Origin: Kitasatospora sp. GAS204B
Lineage (GTDB): Bacteria; Actinomycetota; Actinomycetes; Streptomycetales; Streptomycetaceae
Direction of reading: 5' to 3'
DNA: 64,000 bases
NCBI RefSeq assembly: GCF_029892155.1
Contig: NZ_JARZAG010000010.1
Coordinates: 124,001-188,000 of the forward strand
Positions within the stretch are counted from its first letter, which is position 1. Every line of letters starts with the position of its first letter. Position numbers and translations under genes: made by a program. Shown here piece by piece: positions 40,662 through 49,741 of the stretch. The notes under the pieces are model-generated. The model was not told where the DNA came from. It saw nothing but the letters and a program-made list of their open reading frames with translations, and did not search any database.

Positions 40662-42971
40662 CTAGGGCGTGTCTGACGGCTTGCGCGCAGCAAGCATGAA
40701 CATCTGCCCGTGAGCGTCGGGAAGCTCCTGGTAGGCGAGGTCCAGGTCGATCAACCGCTGGAGCTCGAAGGTGTGGTCCGCTCGTCTTCCGATGTCGTAT
40801 CCGACGGAGTCCGGGAAGACGCAGAAGGGGTCCACCCGCACCACGTCGAGTCCGGCCGTCTCGACGTCCCTGCACAGGTCCGTGCGGCTGCGCAGGTTCT
40901 GCCAGAGCAGGTCGATCTGCGCGGGCGTGTACATCGTGAGGAAGTCGACCCGCCTGGATTCGGGATCCCAGGTCGAGCAGACGAAGTGTCCGCCGGGGCG
41001 CAGGACCCGGTTGACCTCGCTGAGCACCCGGGGCAGCAGCGGGAGCGTCAGGTGCGAGAGCGTGCCCATCATGCAGGTCACGAGGTCGAAGCTGGCCGCG
41101 GCGAAGGGCAGGCGGGTCGCATCCCCCACGACCAGCGGGATGTCGTCGTCGCTGTACAGGCGCGACGACCTCGCATAGCGAACCGCTTCGTACTCCAGCT
41201 CGACACCGAAGCTGCGGAAGCCGAGCTTCTTGAGGACGCGCGGGTAGCGGGCGGTTGCGGTCCCGATGTCCAGGGAGGTTCCGGTGATCTTCGCCTCTTT
41301 GACGAATGCCAGGCTGTGAATGATGTCCAGCCACTTCTTGACCTCGTCCGCCGGTGGGGAGAAGTCGTAGGCGAGATAGCTCGCCAGCGGCACCCGCGGC
41401 TGCGGCGTCGCGGCCAGCTTCCCCAGCACGCTGTCGACCAGGACACCACCGTGCAGCAGATGTGTGCGGTAGTCGGCATCGGTGTCGTGGTGCGCCCACG
41501 GCCTGGGAGCGGGGAAACCGCCGTCGGCAGATGGCGGCCGGCCCCCGGTGGTCGTCGGCTGGTCCGGATCGGTGCCGAGCGGCGAGAGCGCGGCGATGCG
41601 GCGGAACGTGTCCCGGTAGTCGACGTTCCATCCCGCGACGGTCTGGTAGACCGACCGTGCCTCGACGACGTCACCCTGCCGCTCGTACGACTGCGCGAGG
41701 TTGTACAGGGTGATGAGGCCGCCGCGTTCGATCCGCCGCTGATGGATCCTCTGACGGCTGACCTGGGCCGCCATCGGCATGTCCAGTGCCTCGAAGCACA
41801 GGCTCGCACAGGTCAGCGCCTGCGAGGTGAAGTCGGCGTCGGCCGCGGCCCGCTGGTAGTGGCCGATCGCCTCCAGGTGAAGCCCGCGCCCGTGCAACAG
41901 GTCCCCGAGCAACTGCCGCTCCGGGCCGCGGTCCGGACAACTGACGAGATAGTCCCCCAGCACCGCCATCACGGCGTGTTCGGCCTGCCTGGCCTGGTCG
42001 GCCGGCGCCCTGTGGACCGCGTCGAGCAGGTAGCGGTGACCATAGGTCAGCACTCCGAAGGCGCTGCACAGGTCGAGCAGGTCCGCCAGCGCGTTCTCCC
42101 TGCCCTCGACGAACGCCCGCTCCGCCGCGCGCAGTCGGGTCAGGCGGCGACAGGTCAGCCGGTTCTCCAGGACGACGACCGAACCGTCACCCGTACCGAC
42201 CACCGCCGTCGCGCCGTCCGCGCTCAACGCCGTGGACCACGCCTCGCCGTCACCGGACCAGCTCCAGTACTCCTCCGCCCTGCAGCCACCGAGGACCACC
42301 CGCCCGTCGACGCTGCCGACCAGGACCAGCTCTCCGTCCGATGTCGCGGAGGACGAACACACCGTGGCGGCCGGCGCGGTCACACCCGCCCACGCGCCGC
42401 GGCTCCCGTCCGGCCACTCGGTCCGCGCTCCGGCGTCGGACGGGGCCGGTGCGCGGTCGGCGGCCTGGTAGCCGCGACCGCCCCAGACATACCGGTGCGC
42501 CCGGCCCGAGCGGAGGAGGAGTTCGAGGAACCGTCCGTCCGCACTCAGCGCCACATGCTCGACTGCCTCGGTGTAGTCCTGGTGGAACAGCTCACCGCCG
42601 GCTTGGTCGAAGACCGTGACCGAGCCGCTCCGTTCCCCGGACAGCAAGGTGCCTACCGCGACCCGACCGCCGCCGCAGGCGAGCGCGGTGCTCGGTTGCC
42701 CGGCCATCGGCTCGGAACGCCACAGCAGACCGCCCGCGCCGTCCAGCAGGTGCAGTCGTCGGTCCGCCGAAACCGCAGCGACCCGCCGGCCGTCCTCGTC
42801 CACCGCCACGCAGAGGACCGCGTCACCGGCTCGGTAGAGCGCTCGTTGCGCGAACGGCGGGGCCGCCTCACCGGCGGCCGGCCACCGGACGTCGGCCGGG
42901 GCGAGGACGACCGCGCTGCGGGATTCGGGTGGCTCGACGACAAGGAGCTCGTCGTGGCTGCGAGTCGTCAC
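40662..42971 (-). CDS. Beta-propeller/TPR/SAM-methyltransferase fusion protein
   Basis: 769-aa protein of unusual architecture. Residues about 30-290 are WD40/PQQ-like propeller blades (VLCVAVDEDGRRVAAVSADR, HVALSADGRFLELL, GSVDGRVVLGG, WSTALSADGATAVVGTGDGS). About 300-480 are helical and TPR-like (LEAIGHYQRAAADADFTSQA, TLYNLAQSYERQGDVVEARS). About 540-769 form a class I methyltransferase: DIGTATARYPRVLKKLGF (motif I, DxGTAT variant, near 566), FGVELEYEAVRYAR, LVVGDATRLPFAAASFDLVT and LLPRVLSEVNRVLRPGGHFV. GTG at 42971 overlaps the PKS stop as GTGA, so it is made with the PKS. It likely methylates an intermediate or product oxygen/nitrogen; the propeller may bind synthase, carrier protein or glycan. 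I know no close precedent inside such clusters. Confidence 0.85.
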   Translation of the reverse strand: MTTRSHDELLVVEPPESRSAVVLAPADVRWPAAGEAAPPFAQRALYRAGDAVLCVAVDEDGRRVAAVSADRRLHLLDGAGGLLWRSEPMAGQPSTALACGGGRVAVGTLLSGERSGSVTVFDQAGGELFHQDYTEAVEHVALSADGRFLELLLRSGRAHRYVWGGRGYQAADRAPAPSDAGARTEWPDGSRGAWAGVTAPAATVCSSSATSDGELVLVGSVDGRVVLGGCRAEEYWSWSGDGEAWSTALSADGATAVVGTGDGSVVVLENRLTCRRLTRLRAAERAFVEGRENALADLLDLCSAFGVLTYGHRYLLDAVHRAPADQARQAEHAVMAVLGDYLVSCPDRGPERQLLGDLLHGRGLHLEAIGHYQRAAADADFTSQALTCASLCFEALDMPMAAQVSRQRIHQRRIERGGLITLYNLAQSYERQGDVVEARSVYQTVAGWNVDYRDTFRRIAALSPLGTDPDQPTTTGGRPPSADGGFPAPRPWAHHDTDADYRTHLLHGGVLVDSVLGKLAATPQPRVPLASYLAYDFSPPADEVKKWLDIIHSLAFVKEAKITGTSLDIGTATARYPRVLKKLGFRSFGVELEYEAVRYARSSRLYSDDDIPLVVGDATRLPFAAASFDLVTCMMGTLSHLTLPLLPRVLSEVNRVLRPGGHFVCSTWDPESRRVDFLTMYTPAQIDLLWQNLRSRTDLCRDVETAGLDVVRVDPFCVFPDSVGYDIGRRADHTFELQRLIDLDLAYQELPDAHGQMFMLAARKPSDTP

Positions 42972-45900
42972 GGCTGCTCCCCCGCGGCCGGGTCGCGAAG
43001 GCTGGTCCGGTACTTGTCGCGGGACACCGCGATGATGGGCCGGGACCGGCGACGGTCGCTCACGCGGTCCCGGGCCTCCCGTACGACCATGGCGAGCCCG
43101 GCCAGCGTCGGGTGGGTGAGCAGCTCGTGCAGTGGTACGTGCACACCGAGCTCCTCACTGATCCGTGCCACCACCCGGGTGGCGATCAGCGAATGGCCCC
43201 CCAGTGCGAAGAAGCTGTCGTCGGCCCCGATCTGACGCACTCCCAGGAGCTGCTGCCAGATCTCCCGGAGCGCCAGTTCCAGCTCGTCCGAGCACTCCCG
43301 GTAGTCCGTCTGGAGCACCGGCCGATCGTGCAGCGTCTGGTCCGCGGCCGGGTCGCTGCTACCGCCTGCTTCGGCGCGCCAGGCGCCGGTCACCCACTGC
43401 GCGATGCGGCTGTCCAGCGGACCAGTCGACACCACCACCTGGGGAACGAAGGGGTTCCCGAACAGGCGGGCCATCACCTGCCTGCCGGCTTCGTCGTCGA
43501 TCAGGTACTCGGCGAGCGTCGCCGCCGTGCTGGCGTCCTTGGCGGCGTCCCCGAAGGTCCATCCCTCCCAGTTGACGGACATCCAGCTCACGCCCGTGCG
43601 CTCGCTCTCGCGTTGCGCGAACGCGTCCATGTGGCAGTTCGCCGCGGCGTAGGGGTAGTAGCCGATACCGCCCAGTACCGAGGCGATGGACGAGTTGACC
43701 AGGACGAAGTCCAGCGGCTTGCCGTCCAGGCAGTCCGCCAGGACCCGCAGACCACGCACCTTGGCGGCGAAGTGCCGCTCACATGCCTCACGATCCACCA
43801 GATGCATCGGCACGCTGGCGCCTTCGTTCACCATTCCGGCCGAGTGGACGACACCGGTGAGCGGGCCGAACCGGTCCTCGACCTGGGCGACCGCGGCTGC
43901 CAGGGCTTCGGGCGAGCTGATGTCGGCGGTGACCGTCATCACCTGCGCACCCGCCCCCTCCAGCTCCTTCAGTGCAGCCACCGCGTAGTCGAGCCGCTCG
44001 TCGCCGCCGGACGCCCAGTCCTGCCAGTCCGCCTGTGCCGGCATCGGAGTACGTTGCAGGAAGGCGAGGTTGACGTCGGTGGTGGCAACGAGCTGCCGGG
44101 CCACCATCCGTCCCAACGGCCCCAGGCCACCGATCAGCAGGTAGGTGCCGCCCTTTCGGACGACGGACCGGCCGGTGTCCTCGCGGAACCGCACCGGTTC
44201 GAACGCCTGGACCCAGCGGTGCGGCCCACGCAGGGCCACCGCGGCGTCCGCGGGGGCGGCCAGCAGCTCGGAGACGAGCGGTCCCAGGACAGCCGGCAGG
44301 GCGTCGGGGCCGGTGACCCCGACGATGTCGATGGTGCGAGGACGCACGTGCGGCAGTTCCTGTCCGAGGACCCGGCAGGCGCCGCTCAGCATGGCCCGCG
44401 CCGGATGCGGATCGAGCTCGCCGCTCACCGACTGGGCACCCGCGGTCACCACACTCAGCTCGACCGATGCGACCTGGCCGACCGCCGTGAGCGCCTGTGC
44501 CAGGTAGAGCAGGGAGACTACGTCGTCCTGCTGGCCGTCGTGGCCCGCCGGCGGTAGGGTCGCGGCGAGTGCGTTGACCAGCCGTGGCGCAATCCCACCC
44601 AGCGTCGCAGCCAGCGCGTCGAGCAGGCCGACCACCGAGTCGGGCCGCATCGCGTCGTACCGGTACACGCCATCCGCTGTCCGCTCCACCTGCTGCCCTG
44701 CTCGGCTGATCGCCAGCTGGACGTCCGCGCCCCGTCGGCGCAGGGCATCGGCCAGGGCGGTGCCCATGGCCGCATCGGCCGCGAGGACCAGGAACGGCGT
44801 CTCACCGCCGGTGCCCGGTTCCAACGGCATCACCCGGCGCCAGGACGGCAGGTAGAACCAGTCGGAAGGGTCCTTGCGTCGCCCGGTGGCCACCGGAGCA
44901 ACCCCCGCGTTGGCCTTCAGCCAGTAACTGCGACGCTGGAAGGGGTAGGTGGGCAGTGCCACGCGACGCTGCACCGGCGCCGGCTCCGAAGCTCCCGCGT
45001 CCCCGCCCCAGCGGATGTCGGCGCCCCGCAGCCACAGCCGTCCGAGCGTCGCACGCACCGTGGTCAGGTCGTCGTCAGCGCTGCTGCGGCCCGGCAGCCC
45101 GGGCAGGACCAGACCCCTCGGTGCACCGGCCCGGGCCGGGTGCTGCATGGCGAGGCTTCCCAAAATCTGGCCCGGCCCGATCTCGACGATGATCGGCGCC
45201 TCATCCAGGTCCCACACCTCGGCCAGGTTGTCGGCGAACCGGACCGGCTGGGTGAGGTGACGAGCGAAGTAGTCGGGGTCGGTGGCCTCCTCCTCGCTGA
45301 GCCAACCACCGGTGACGTTGGACAGCACCGGAATGGCCGGGGGGCGCAGCTCGAACCTCGAAGCCAGGGTGCGCAGTGCATCCGCGGCGGGCCGCATCAT
45401 CGGCGAGTGGAAGGCGTGCGACGTGGGCAGCGTCCGGCTGGCAACGCCGTCCGCGGTGAGTTGCTCCGCGAGCGAGCGCACCGACTCGGACGAGCCCGAC
45501 ACGACGGTCAGCATGGGCCCGTCGATCGCGGCGAAGCACAGGTCCGGCAGTGCGGCGAGGTAGGGCTCCAACGTCGCCGTGTCGGCCAGGACGGCCACCA
45601 TCGAGCCGCCGGGGAGCTCGTCGATCAGAGCCGCACGGCTGGCCACCAGGGAGAGCGCCTCGTCCAGTGCCAGGACCCCGGCGACACAGGCGGCCGTGTA
45701 CTCGCCGATGCTGTAGCCGCCGACCGCGGCCGGCTCCACGCCGTAGCTGCGGTAGAGCTGGGCCAACGCGTAACCAAGCACGAAGGCGAACGGCTGCGCG
45801 AGCCGGGTGAGACTGAGGTCGGGGGCGTCGTGCGAGCCGTCCCCCGGCTCCTGGAAGACCTCGGTGAGGTCCGTGCCGAGCATCGGACGCAGGATGCTCG

Positions 45901-47596
45901 CGCACGTGCGGAACTCGGCCCGGAAGACCGGCTCGTGCTCATAGAGCTGGGCGGCCATCTCGGGGTAGTGGTCACCGACACCGGAGAACAGGAGGACCAC
46001 CGGGCTGCGGCGCTCCGCCACCCGGTCGCTGAAGACCGCCGCCGGATCCGCCTGGTGGAGGAGGGCGGTGGCCTGCTCGGTGCTGTCGGCGATGACGACG
46101 CGGCGGTACGGGTGCTGGGTGCGTCCGTACTGGAGGGTGTGGGCGATGTCGGGGAGGGCCAGGCCGGCGTTCCTGCCGAGGTGTTCGGCCAGCCGGGCGG
46201 TGGCCTGGTCGAGGGCCTGCGGGGTCTTGGCGGACAGCGGCAGGACATGCGGCCGCCGGGTGGCGGGCGGCGTCGCGCCCCGCTCGGGGGCCTGTTCGAG
46301 GATGACGTGGGCGTTGGTGCCGCCCATCCCGAAGGAGCTGGCGCCGGCCCGGCGCGGGAGGCGGGTGGCCGGCCAGGGCGTCACGCTGGTCGGCACATGG
46401 AACGGGGTGCGGTCCAGGTCCAGATGGGGATTGGGCTCGGTGTAGTGGAGCGTGGGCGGGATGACGCCGTGCTCGACGGTGAGGATGGCCTTGATGAGGC
46501 CGGTGACACCGGCAGCGGCGTCGAGGTGACCGATGTTGCTCTTGACCGAGCCCAGCGCACAGCTGGCCGGTGCCAGAGCGGGGCTCGCGCCGAACGCCTC
46601 GCTGAGCGCCGCCACCTCGATGGGATCCCCGAGCGAGGTCGCGGCGCCGTGCGCCTCGACGTAGCCGATGGTTGCCGGAGCGGCGTCCGCTATGGCGAGC
46701 GCCTCGGCGATCACCCGAGCCTGGGCGGTCTTGCTGGGGGCGGTGTAACCGACCTTGACAGCGCCGTCGTTGTTGACCGCGGTACCGGTGATCACGGCGT
46801 GGATGGTGTCACCGTCGGCGAGGGCGTCCTCCAGCCTGCGCAGCACGACCACCCCGGCGCCACTGCCCGGCACCGTGCCGGAGGACTTCGCGTCGAACGG
46901 CCGGCAGTGCCCGTCCGGAGAGAGAAGTCCGCCCTCGGCCACTTCGTATCCATGACCTGACGGGTAGATCGAGGCCCCGCCGGCCAGAGCCAGGTCGGTG
47001 TCACCGTTGAGCAGCGCCTGAACGGCCAGGTGCACGGCGACCAGCGACGTCGAACAGGCGCTCTGCACCGTGACGGCCGGACCCCGGAGGTCGAGCTTGT
47101 ACGCCACCCGGCTGGACGCGTAGTCCTTGTCGCCCGACATCACGACCTGGAGCATCGGAAACTCGGCGAGCACCTCGGGGTGGCTCATCACGTTGTTCAT
47201 CAGGTATCCCGGGAAGCCGACTCCGGCGTAGATGCCGATCAGCCCGGGGAACCGCTGCGGATCATGGCCCGACCGCTGCAGAGCCTCGGTCGCCACCTCC
47301 AACAGCAACCGCTGCTGCGGATCGAGCAACTCCGCCTCACGAGGCGAGAACCCGAAGTACTCCGCATCGAACTCCCCCACCCCCCGCAGGAACCCCCCAC
47401 GAGCCACGTACTCCGGCCGCGCCACCTTCTCGGCCGGCACACCCGCAGCCTCAAGCTCCTGCGCACTCAGCGTCGAAATCGACTCACGACCACCGAGCAG
47501 GTTCTCCCAGAACTGCTCGACATCCTCCGCACCCGGAACACGGCACTGCATACCCACCACTGCGATGCCGTTGCTGGTGGCGTCCATAACCCTCAT
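42968..47596 (-). CDS. Type I PKS module: KS-AT-KR-ACP
   Basis: 1542-aa elongation module. Ketosynthase about 10-440 (SACSTSL near 175, VEAHGAA, SNIGHLD); acyltransferase about 525-850 with LLFSGVGDHYPEM, active site GGYSIGEY near 629 (His of GHS replaced by Tyr) and SHAFHSP near 729, the malonyl-type motif; reductase region with GGLGPLGR near 1157 and YPYAAANCHMD; ACP with FFALGGHSLIATRV near 1467. No dehydratase or enoylreductase, so a beta-hydroxyl is expected. No docking domain stands out: the KS starts ten residues in, as when the upstream partner is an NRPS or a separate ACP. ATG at 47596 or nine bases later (47587, nearer GAGGG). Its stop overlaps the methyltransferase start. Confidence 0.93.
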   Translation of the reverse strand: MRVMDATSNGIAVVGMQCRVPGAEDVEQFWENLLGGRESISTLSAQELEAAGVPAEKVARPEYVARGGFLRGVGEFDAEYFGFSPREAELLDPQQRLLLEVATEALQRSGHDPQRFPGLIGIYAGVGFPGYLMNNVMSHPEVLAEFPMLQVVMSGDKDYASSRVAYKLDLRGPAVTVQSACSTSLVAVHLAVQALLNGDTDLALAGGASIYPSGHGYEVAEGGLLSPDGHCRPFDAKSSGTVPGSGAGVVVLRRLEDALADGDTIHAVITGTAVNNDGAVKVGYTAPSKTAQARVIAEALAIADAAPATIGYVEAHGAATSLGDPIEVAALSEAFGASPALAPASCALGSVKSNIGHLDAAAGVTGLIKAILTVEHGVIPPTLHYTEPNPHLDLDRTPFHVPTSVTPWPATRLPRRAGASSFGMGGTNAHVILEQAPERGATPPATRRPHVLPLSAKTPQALDQATARLAEHLGRNAGLALPDIAHTLQYGRTQHPYRRVVIADSTEQATALLHQADPAAVFSDRVAERRSPVVLLFSGVGDHYPEMAAQLYEHEPVFRAEFRTCASILRPMLGTDLTEVFQEPGDGSHDAPDLSLTRLAQPFAFVLGYALAQLYRSYGVEPAAVGGYSIGEYTAACVAGVLALDEALSLVASRAALIDELPGGSMVAVLADTATLEPYLAALPDLCFAAIDGPMLTVVSGSSESVRSLAEQLTADGVASRTLPTSHAFHSPMMRPAADALRTLASRFELRPPAIPVLSNVTGGWLSEEEATDPDYFARHLTQPVRFADNLAEVWDLDEAPIIVEIGPGQILGSLAMQHPARAGAPRGLVLPGLPGRSSADDDLTTVRATLGRLWLRGADIRWGGDAGASEPAPVQRRVALPTYPFQRRSYWLKANAGVAPVATGRRKDPSDWFYLPSWRRVMPLEPGTGGETPFLVLAADAAMGTALADALRRRGADVQLAISRAGQQVERTADGVYRYDAMRPDSVVGLLDALAATLGGIAPRLVNALAATLPPAGHDGQQDDVVSLLYLAQALTAVGQVASVELSVVTAGAQSVSGELDPHPARAMLSGACRVLGQELPHVRPRTIDIVGVTGPDALPAVLGPLVSELLAAPADAAVALRGPHRWVQAFEPVRFREDTGRSVVRKGGTYLLIGGLGPLGRMVARQLVATTDVNLAFLQRTPMPAQADWQDWASGGDERLDYAVAALKELEGAGAQVMTVTADISSPEALAAAVAQVEDRFGPLTGVVHSAGMVNEGASVPMHLVDREACERHFAAKVRGLRVLADCLDGKPLDFVLVNSSIASVLGGIGYYPYAAANCHMDAFAQRESERTGVSWMSVNWEGWTFGDAAKDASTAATLAEYLIDDEAGRQVMARLFGNPFVPQVVVSTGPLDSRIAQWVTGAWRAEAGGSSDPAADQTLHDRPVLQTDYRECSDELELALREIWQQLLGVRQIGADDSFFALGGHSLIATRVVARISEELGVHVPLHELLTHPTLAGLAMVVREARDRVSDRRRSRPIIAVSRDKYRTSLRDPAAGEQP
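46051..47566 (-). repeat. KS-coding repeat, copy 2 (pairs with 35910-37425)
   Basis: Second copy of the KS segment described at 35910-37425, same strand and offset 10141. Near-identity is concentrated in 46051-46669 and 47213-47566. Confidence 0.85.
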
Positions 47597-47631
47597 CTCG
47601 TCGATGCTGCTGCTGGTTGGGGGGCGTCGGC

Positions 47632-47904
47632 TCAGCTGCCGGCCGCTGCGTTCCGTTTCCGGGTCACCAGGTCCGCCATGGCGGCGGCCGACCGGAAGTT
47701 GTCCAGCTCAAGGTCCTCGTCCTCGACCCGGATGCCGAACTTCTTCTCGACGAAGAGGACCAGCTCCATCGCGAAGAGTGAGTTGACGAGGCCGAGCGCG
47801 AAGATGTCATCCGCCGCCGCGATGTCCGTACTCCGGAAGTACGCGTGCAGGAAGTCCAGCACCTCGGTCTCGACCACGGTCGTCTCGTCTGCTGTTCCAG
47901 GCAT
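47632..47904 (-). CDS. Discrete acyl carrier protein (FkbJ/ZmaD-type)
   Basis: 90-aa carrier protein. The phosphopantetheine site is the Ser of DIFALGLVNSLFAMELVLFV; the form VNSLFAMEL is characteristic of carrier proteins that hold hydroxymalonyl, methoxymalonyl or aminomalonyl extender units, not of NRPS PCPs (GGHSL). The C-terminal half FGIRVEDEDLELDNFRSAAA also fits. ATG at 47904 shares its A with the TAA stop of the discrete AT (TAATG), so the pair is coupled. A second protein of the same subfamily is at 53369-53638. It probably presents one of two extender units to the AT encoded next to it. Confidence 0.88.
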   Translation of the reverse strand: MPGTADETTVVETEVLDFLHAYFRSTDIAAADDIFALGLVNSLFAMELVLFVEKKFGIRVEDEDLELDNFRSAAAMADLVTRKRNAAAGS

Positions 47905-49322
47905 TAGCCGTCGCTTTCCACGGGATGGGGACTGGTTGTCATGGGAGACAGCGCTCGCCAGTTCACCTGCAGGCCGGACGTCCAGAGCCAGCCGAGGGTG
48001 TGCAGCCAGCTCGTCGTGTCGTTCTGCCAGTACGGCGACCGCTGCACCGAGGCGAGCACCGGCGTCCTGGTCGCAGCGGACTCCAGCTGCGTGTGCGCGG
48101 CGAAGGTCGTCAGCGCCTCTCCCAGGCCCACCTCCAGGAAGGCCGGAGGTCGGCCGCGTAGCGCAAGTCGGAGCGCTGCAAGGTAGTTGACGGGCGCGGT
48201 CGTGTGGCGGGCCCAGTACTGCGGGTCGACGGCGTCCTGTGGCCGCATCAGGCGGCCGGTCACCGTCGAGATCCATCGCAACTGCGGCCGCTTCCGCTGT
48301 ACTCGGGCCACTTCCGCAGCGAGCGGGGCGCTCACCGGATCGAGCAGCGGCGAGTGGAACGGGCGGTCGACAGGCAGGAAACGGTGCGAGACGCCGTCCC
48401 GGGCCAGGTCCTCGGCCAGCGTGCGCAGTGAAGCGTGGCTGCCGGAGACAGCCGTCACCGAGGGCGCGTTCATCGCGGAGACGACCGCTCCGTCCGGCAG
48501 CCTGAGCGAGACCTCGCGCGCAGGCAGGCCGACCGCCAGCATGCCCCCGGCGGGCAACCCGCCGAGGAGCTCTGCCCTTCGGATGACCAGCCTCAGCGCG
48601 TCCTCCTCGGTGAACACACCGGCGACACAGGCGGCGACGTATTCGCCCAGACTGTGACCCACCAGTAAGTCCGGGGCCACCCCCGCCGCCAACCACGTGC
48701 GCGCCAGGGCGTAGCCGACCGCCCAACGCATGGGCTGGTCCTCTTCGGTCGGCAGGGCCGGAGTCGGCGGTTCGACCACCGGCGGGCCGGTGCGCCGGGC
48801 CGCCCCGAGCAGTGCGCGAGAAGCGGTCAGGCCCACCGACCGGTCGTCGGCTCGACCCGCCGGCGCCGAACTCCGCAGCGGACCGAGCACCAGCGAACGG
48901 CCATGGTGTGCGACGGACAGCCGGTCCAGTCGGTCCAGGGTCTGCCTGAACTCCGCATTGGTCCGGTAGAGCGAGTCGCCCAGGACCACTGGCGACTCCC
49001 CCAACCCCGAGAAGCAGAAGGCGACCTGAGGCGAGACCCGGTCGGGATCCATGGTCCGGACCCATCTGGTGTCCATGGTCGCCAACGACTCCTGCGCGTG
49101 CCGGACCGAGGATGCGAGCACCACCCGGCGGTGCGGGGCGTCCGCGGGCACCTGGTCCCACAGCCTCGTGGCAGCGACCCCAAGGTCGGTGTCGCCGCCC
49201 CAGGCTGTGGCCTCGGCCGTCCGCTGCTCCAGTTCGCCGGCGCTGTCGCCCCATAGCGGCAGGAGAAAGAACGGCCGGCCGGATATCGGCACGAACTGCT
49301 CTGCAGCGGGCAAGGGCACCAC
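47904..49322 (-). CDS. Discrete acyltransferase for ACP-linked extender units (trans-acting)
   Basis: 472-aa AT with a leftover KS-AT linker at the N-terminus (HRRVVLASSVRHAQESLATM, near residue 65). Then VAFCFSGLGESPVVLGDSLY near 100, the active site LLVGHSLGEYVAACVAGVFT near 220, AGGMLAVGLPAREV near 257 and DRPFHSPLLDP near 318. The last is RPFH in place of the malonyl HAFH or methylmalonyl YASH, as expected for an unusual extender. It is the first gene of the five-gene synthase operon. GTG at 49322 with AAGGGA eight bases upstream. It resembles ZmaF-type enzymes that move aminomalonyl or hydroxymalonyl from a carrier protein to the PKS, and would complement the degenerate AT of the terminal module. 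Confidence 0.85.
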   Translation of the reverse strand: MVPLPAAEQFVPISGRPFFLLPLWGDSAGELEQRTAEATAWGGDTDLGVAATRLWDQVPADAPHRRVVLASSVRHAQESLATMDTRWVRTMDPDRVSPQVAFCFSGLGESPVVLGDSLYRTNAEFRQTLDRLDRLSVAHHGRSLVLGPLRSSAPAGRADDRSVGLTASRALLGAARRTGPPVVEPPTPALPTEEDQPMRWAVGYALARTWLAAGVAPDLLVGHSLGEYVAACVAGVFTEEDALRLVIRRAELLGGLPAGGMLAVGLPAREVSLRLPDGAVVSAMNAPSVTAVSGSHASLRTLAEDLARDGVSHRFLPVDRPFHSPLLDPVSAPLAAEVARVQRKRPQLRWISTVTGRLMRPQDAVDPQYWARHTTAPVNYLAALRLALRGRPPAFLEVGLGEALTTFAAHTQLESAATRTPVLASVQRSPYWQNDTTSWLHTLGWLWTSGLQVNWRALSPMTTSPHPVESDG

Positions 49323-49507
49323 CTTGAAGTCCCTTCTCTCGATTATGTCACCGGCTCATTGTGCGCACCCCCGGTCATCGCCCGGATATCACGCCGCCAT
49401 CGTCCCATCACGACCCGTTTCCCCCTCGCCTCCGGGCCCTTTCGGACCGGTACACCCAATGCTACGGTTCAAGTGACCACCATCAACCGGCGAGGAGTTG
49501 GCGAACA

Positions 49508-49711
49508 ATGGAAGACGACGATATCCGGACCTACACGGTAGTTCTGAACGATGAGGGGCAGTATTCCATCTGGTTTGCCGGGCGCGCCGCTCCGGCTGGC
49601 TGGTCGGAAGCCGGCCACCAGGGCACCCGGGCGGAGTGCCTGGACTTCATCGAGAGCGCGTGGACGGACATGCGGCCGCGCAGTGTCCGAGAGTTTCACG
49701 CCGCCACCTGA
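49508..49711 (+). CDS. MbtH-like protein
   Basis: 67-aa chaperone-like partner of NRPS adenylation domains. Conserved signature NDEGQYSIWFAGRAAPAGWS, then GHQGTRAECLDFIESAWTDM and RP at the end match the MbtH family (three conserved Trp present). It is divergent from the AT operon and starts an operon with the PLP enzyme 30 bp downstream. GAGGAG is ten bases before ATG 49508. It likely supports one or both A domains in the cluster. Confidence 0.93.
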   Translation: MEDDDIRTYTVVLNDEGQYSIWFAGRAAPAGWSEAGHQGTRAECLDFIESAWTDMRPRSVREFHAAT

Positions 49712-49741
49712 CGGGCGGACCCGCCCAGAGGAGCTTTCCGC

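Noticed and set aside
40662..40685. CCTAGGGCGTGTCTGACGG at the methyltransferase stop resembles an IS terminal repeat and the MITE end.
   Set aside because: Only a short match (CTAGGGC) to the MITE, no partner repeat or target duplication seen, and it is inside coding sequence of a protein with a normal end.
32347..41631. Synthase ORF starting at 41631 (3094 aa).
   Set aside because: The first 330 codons are a shadow of the methyltransferase gene; ATG 40641 has an RBS and begins the C domain.
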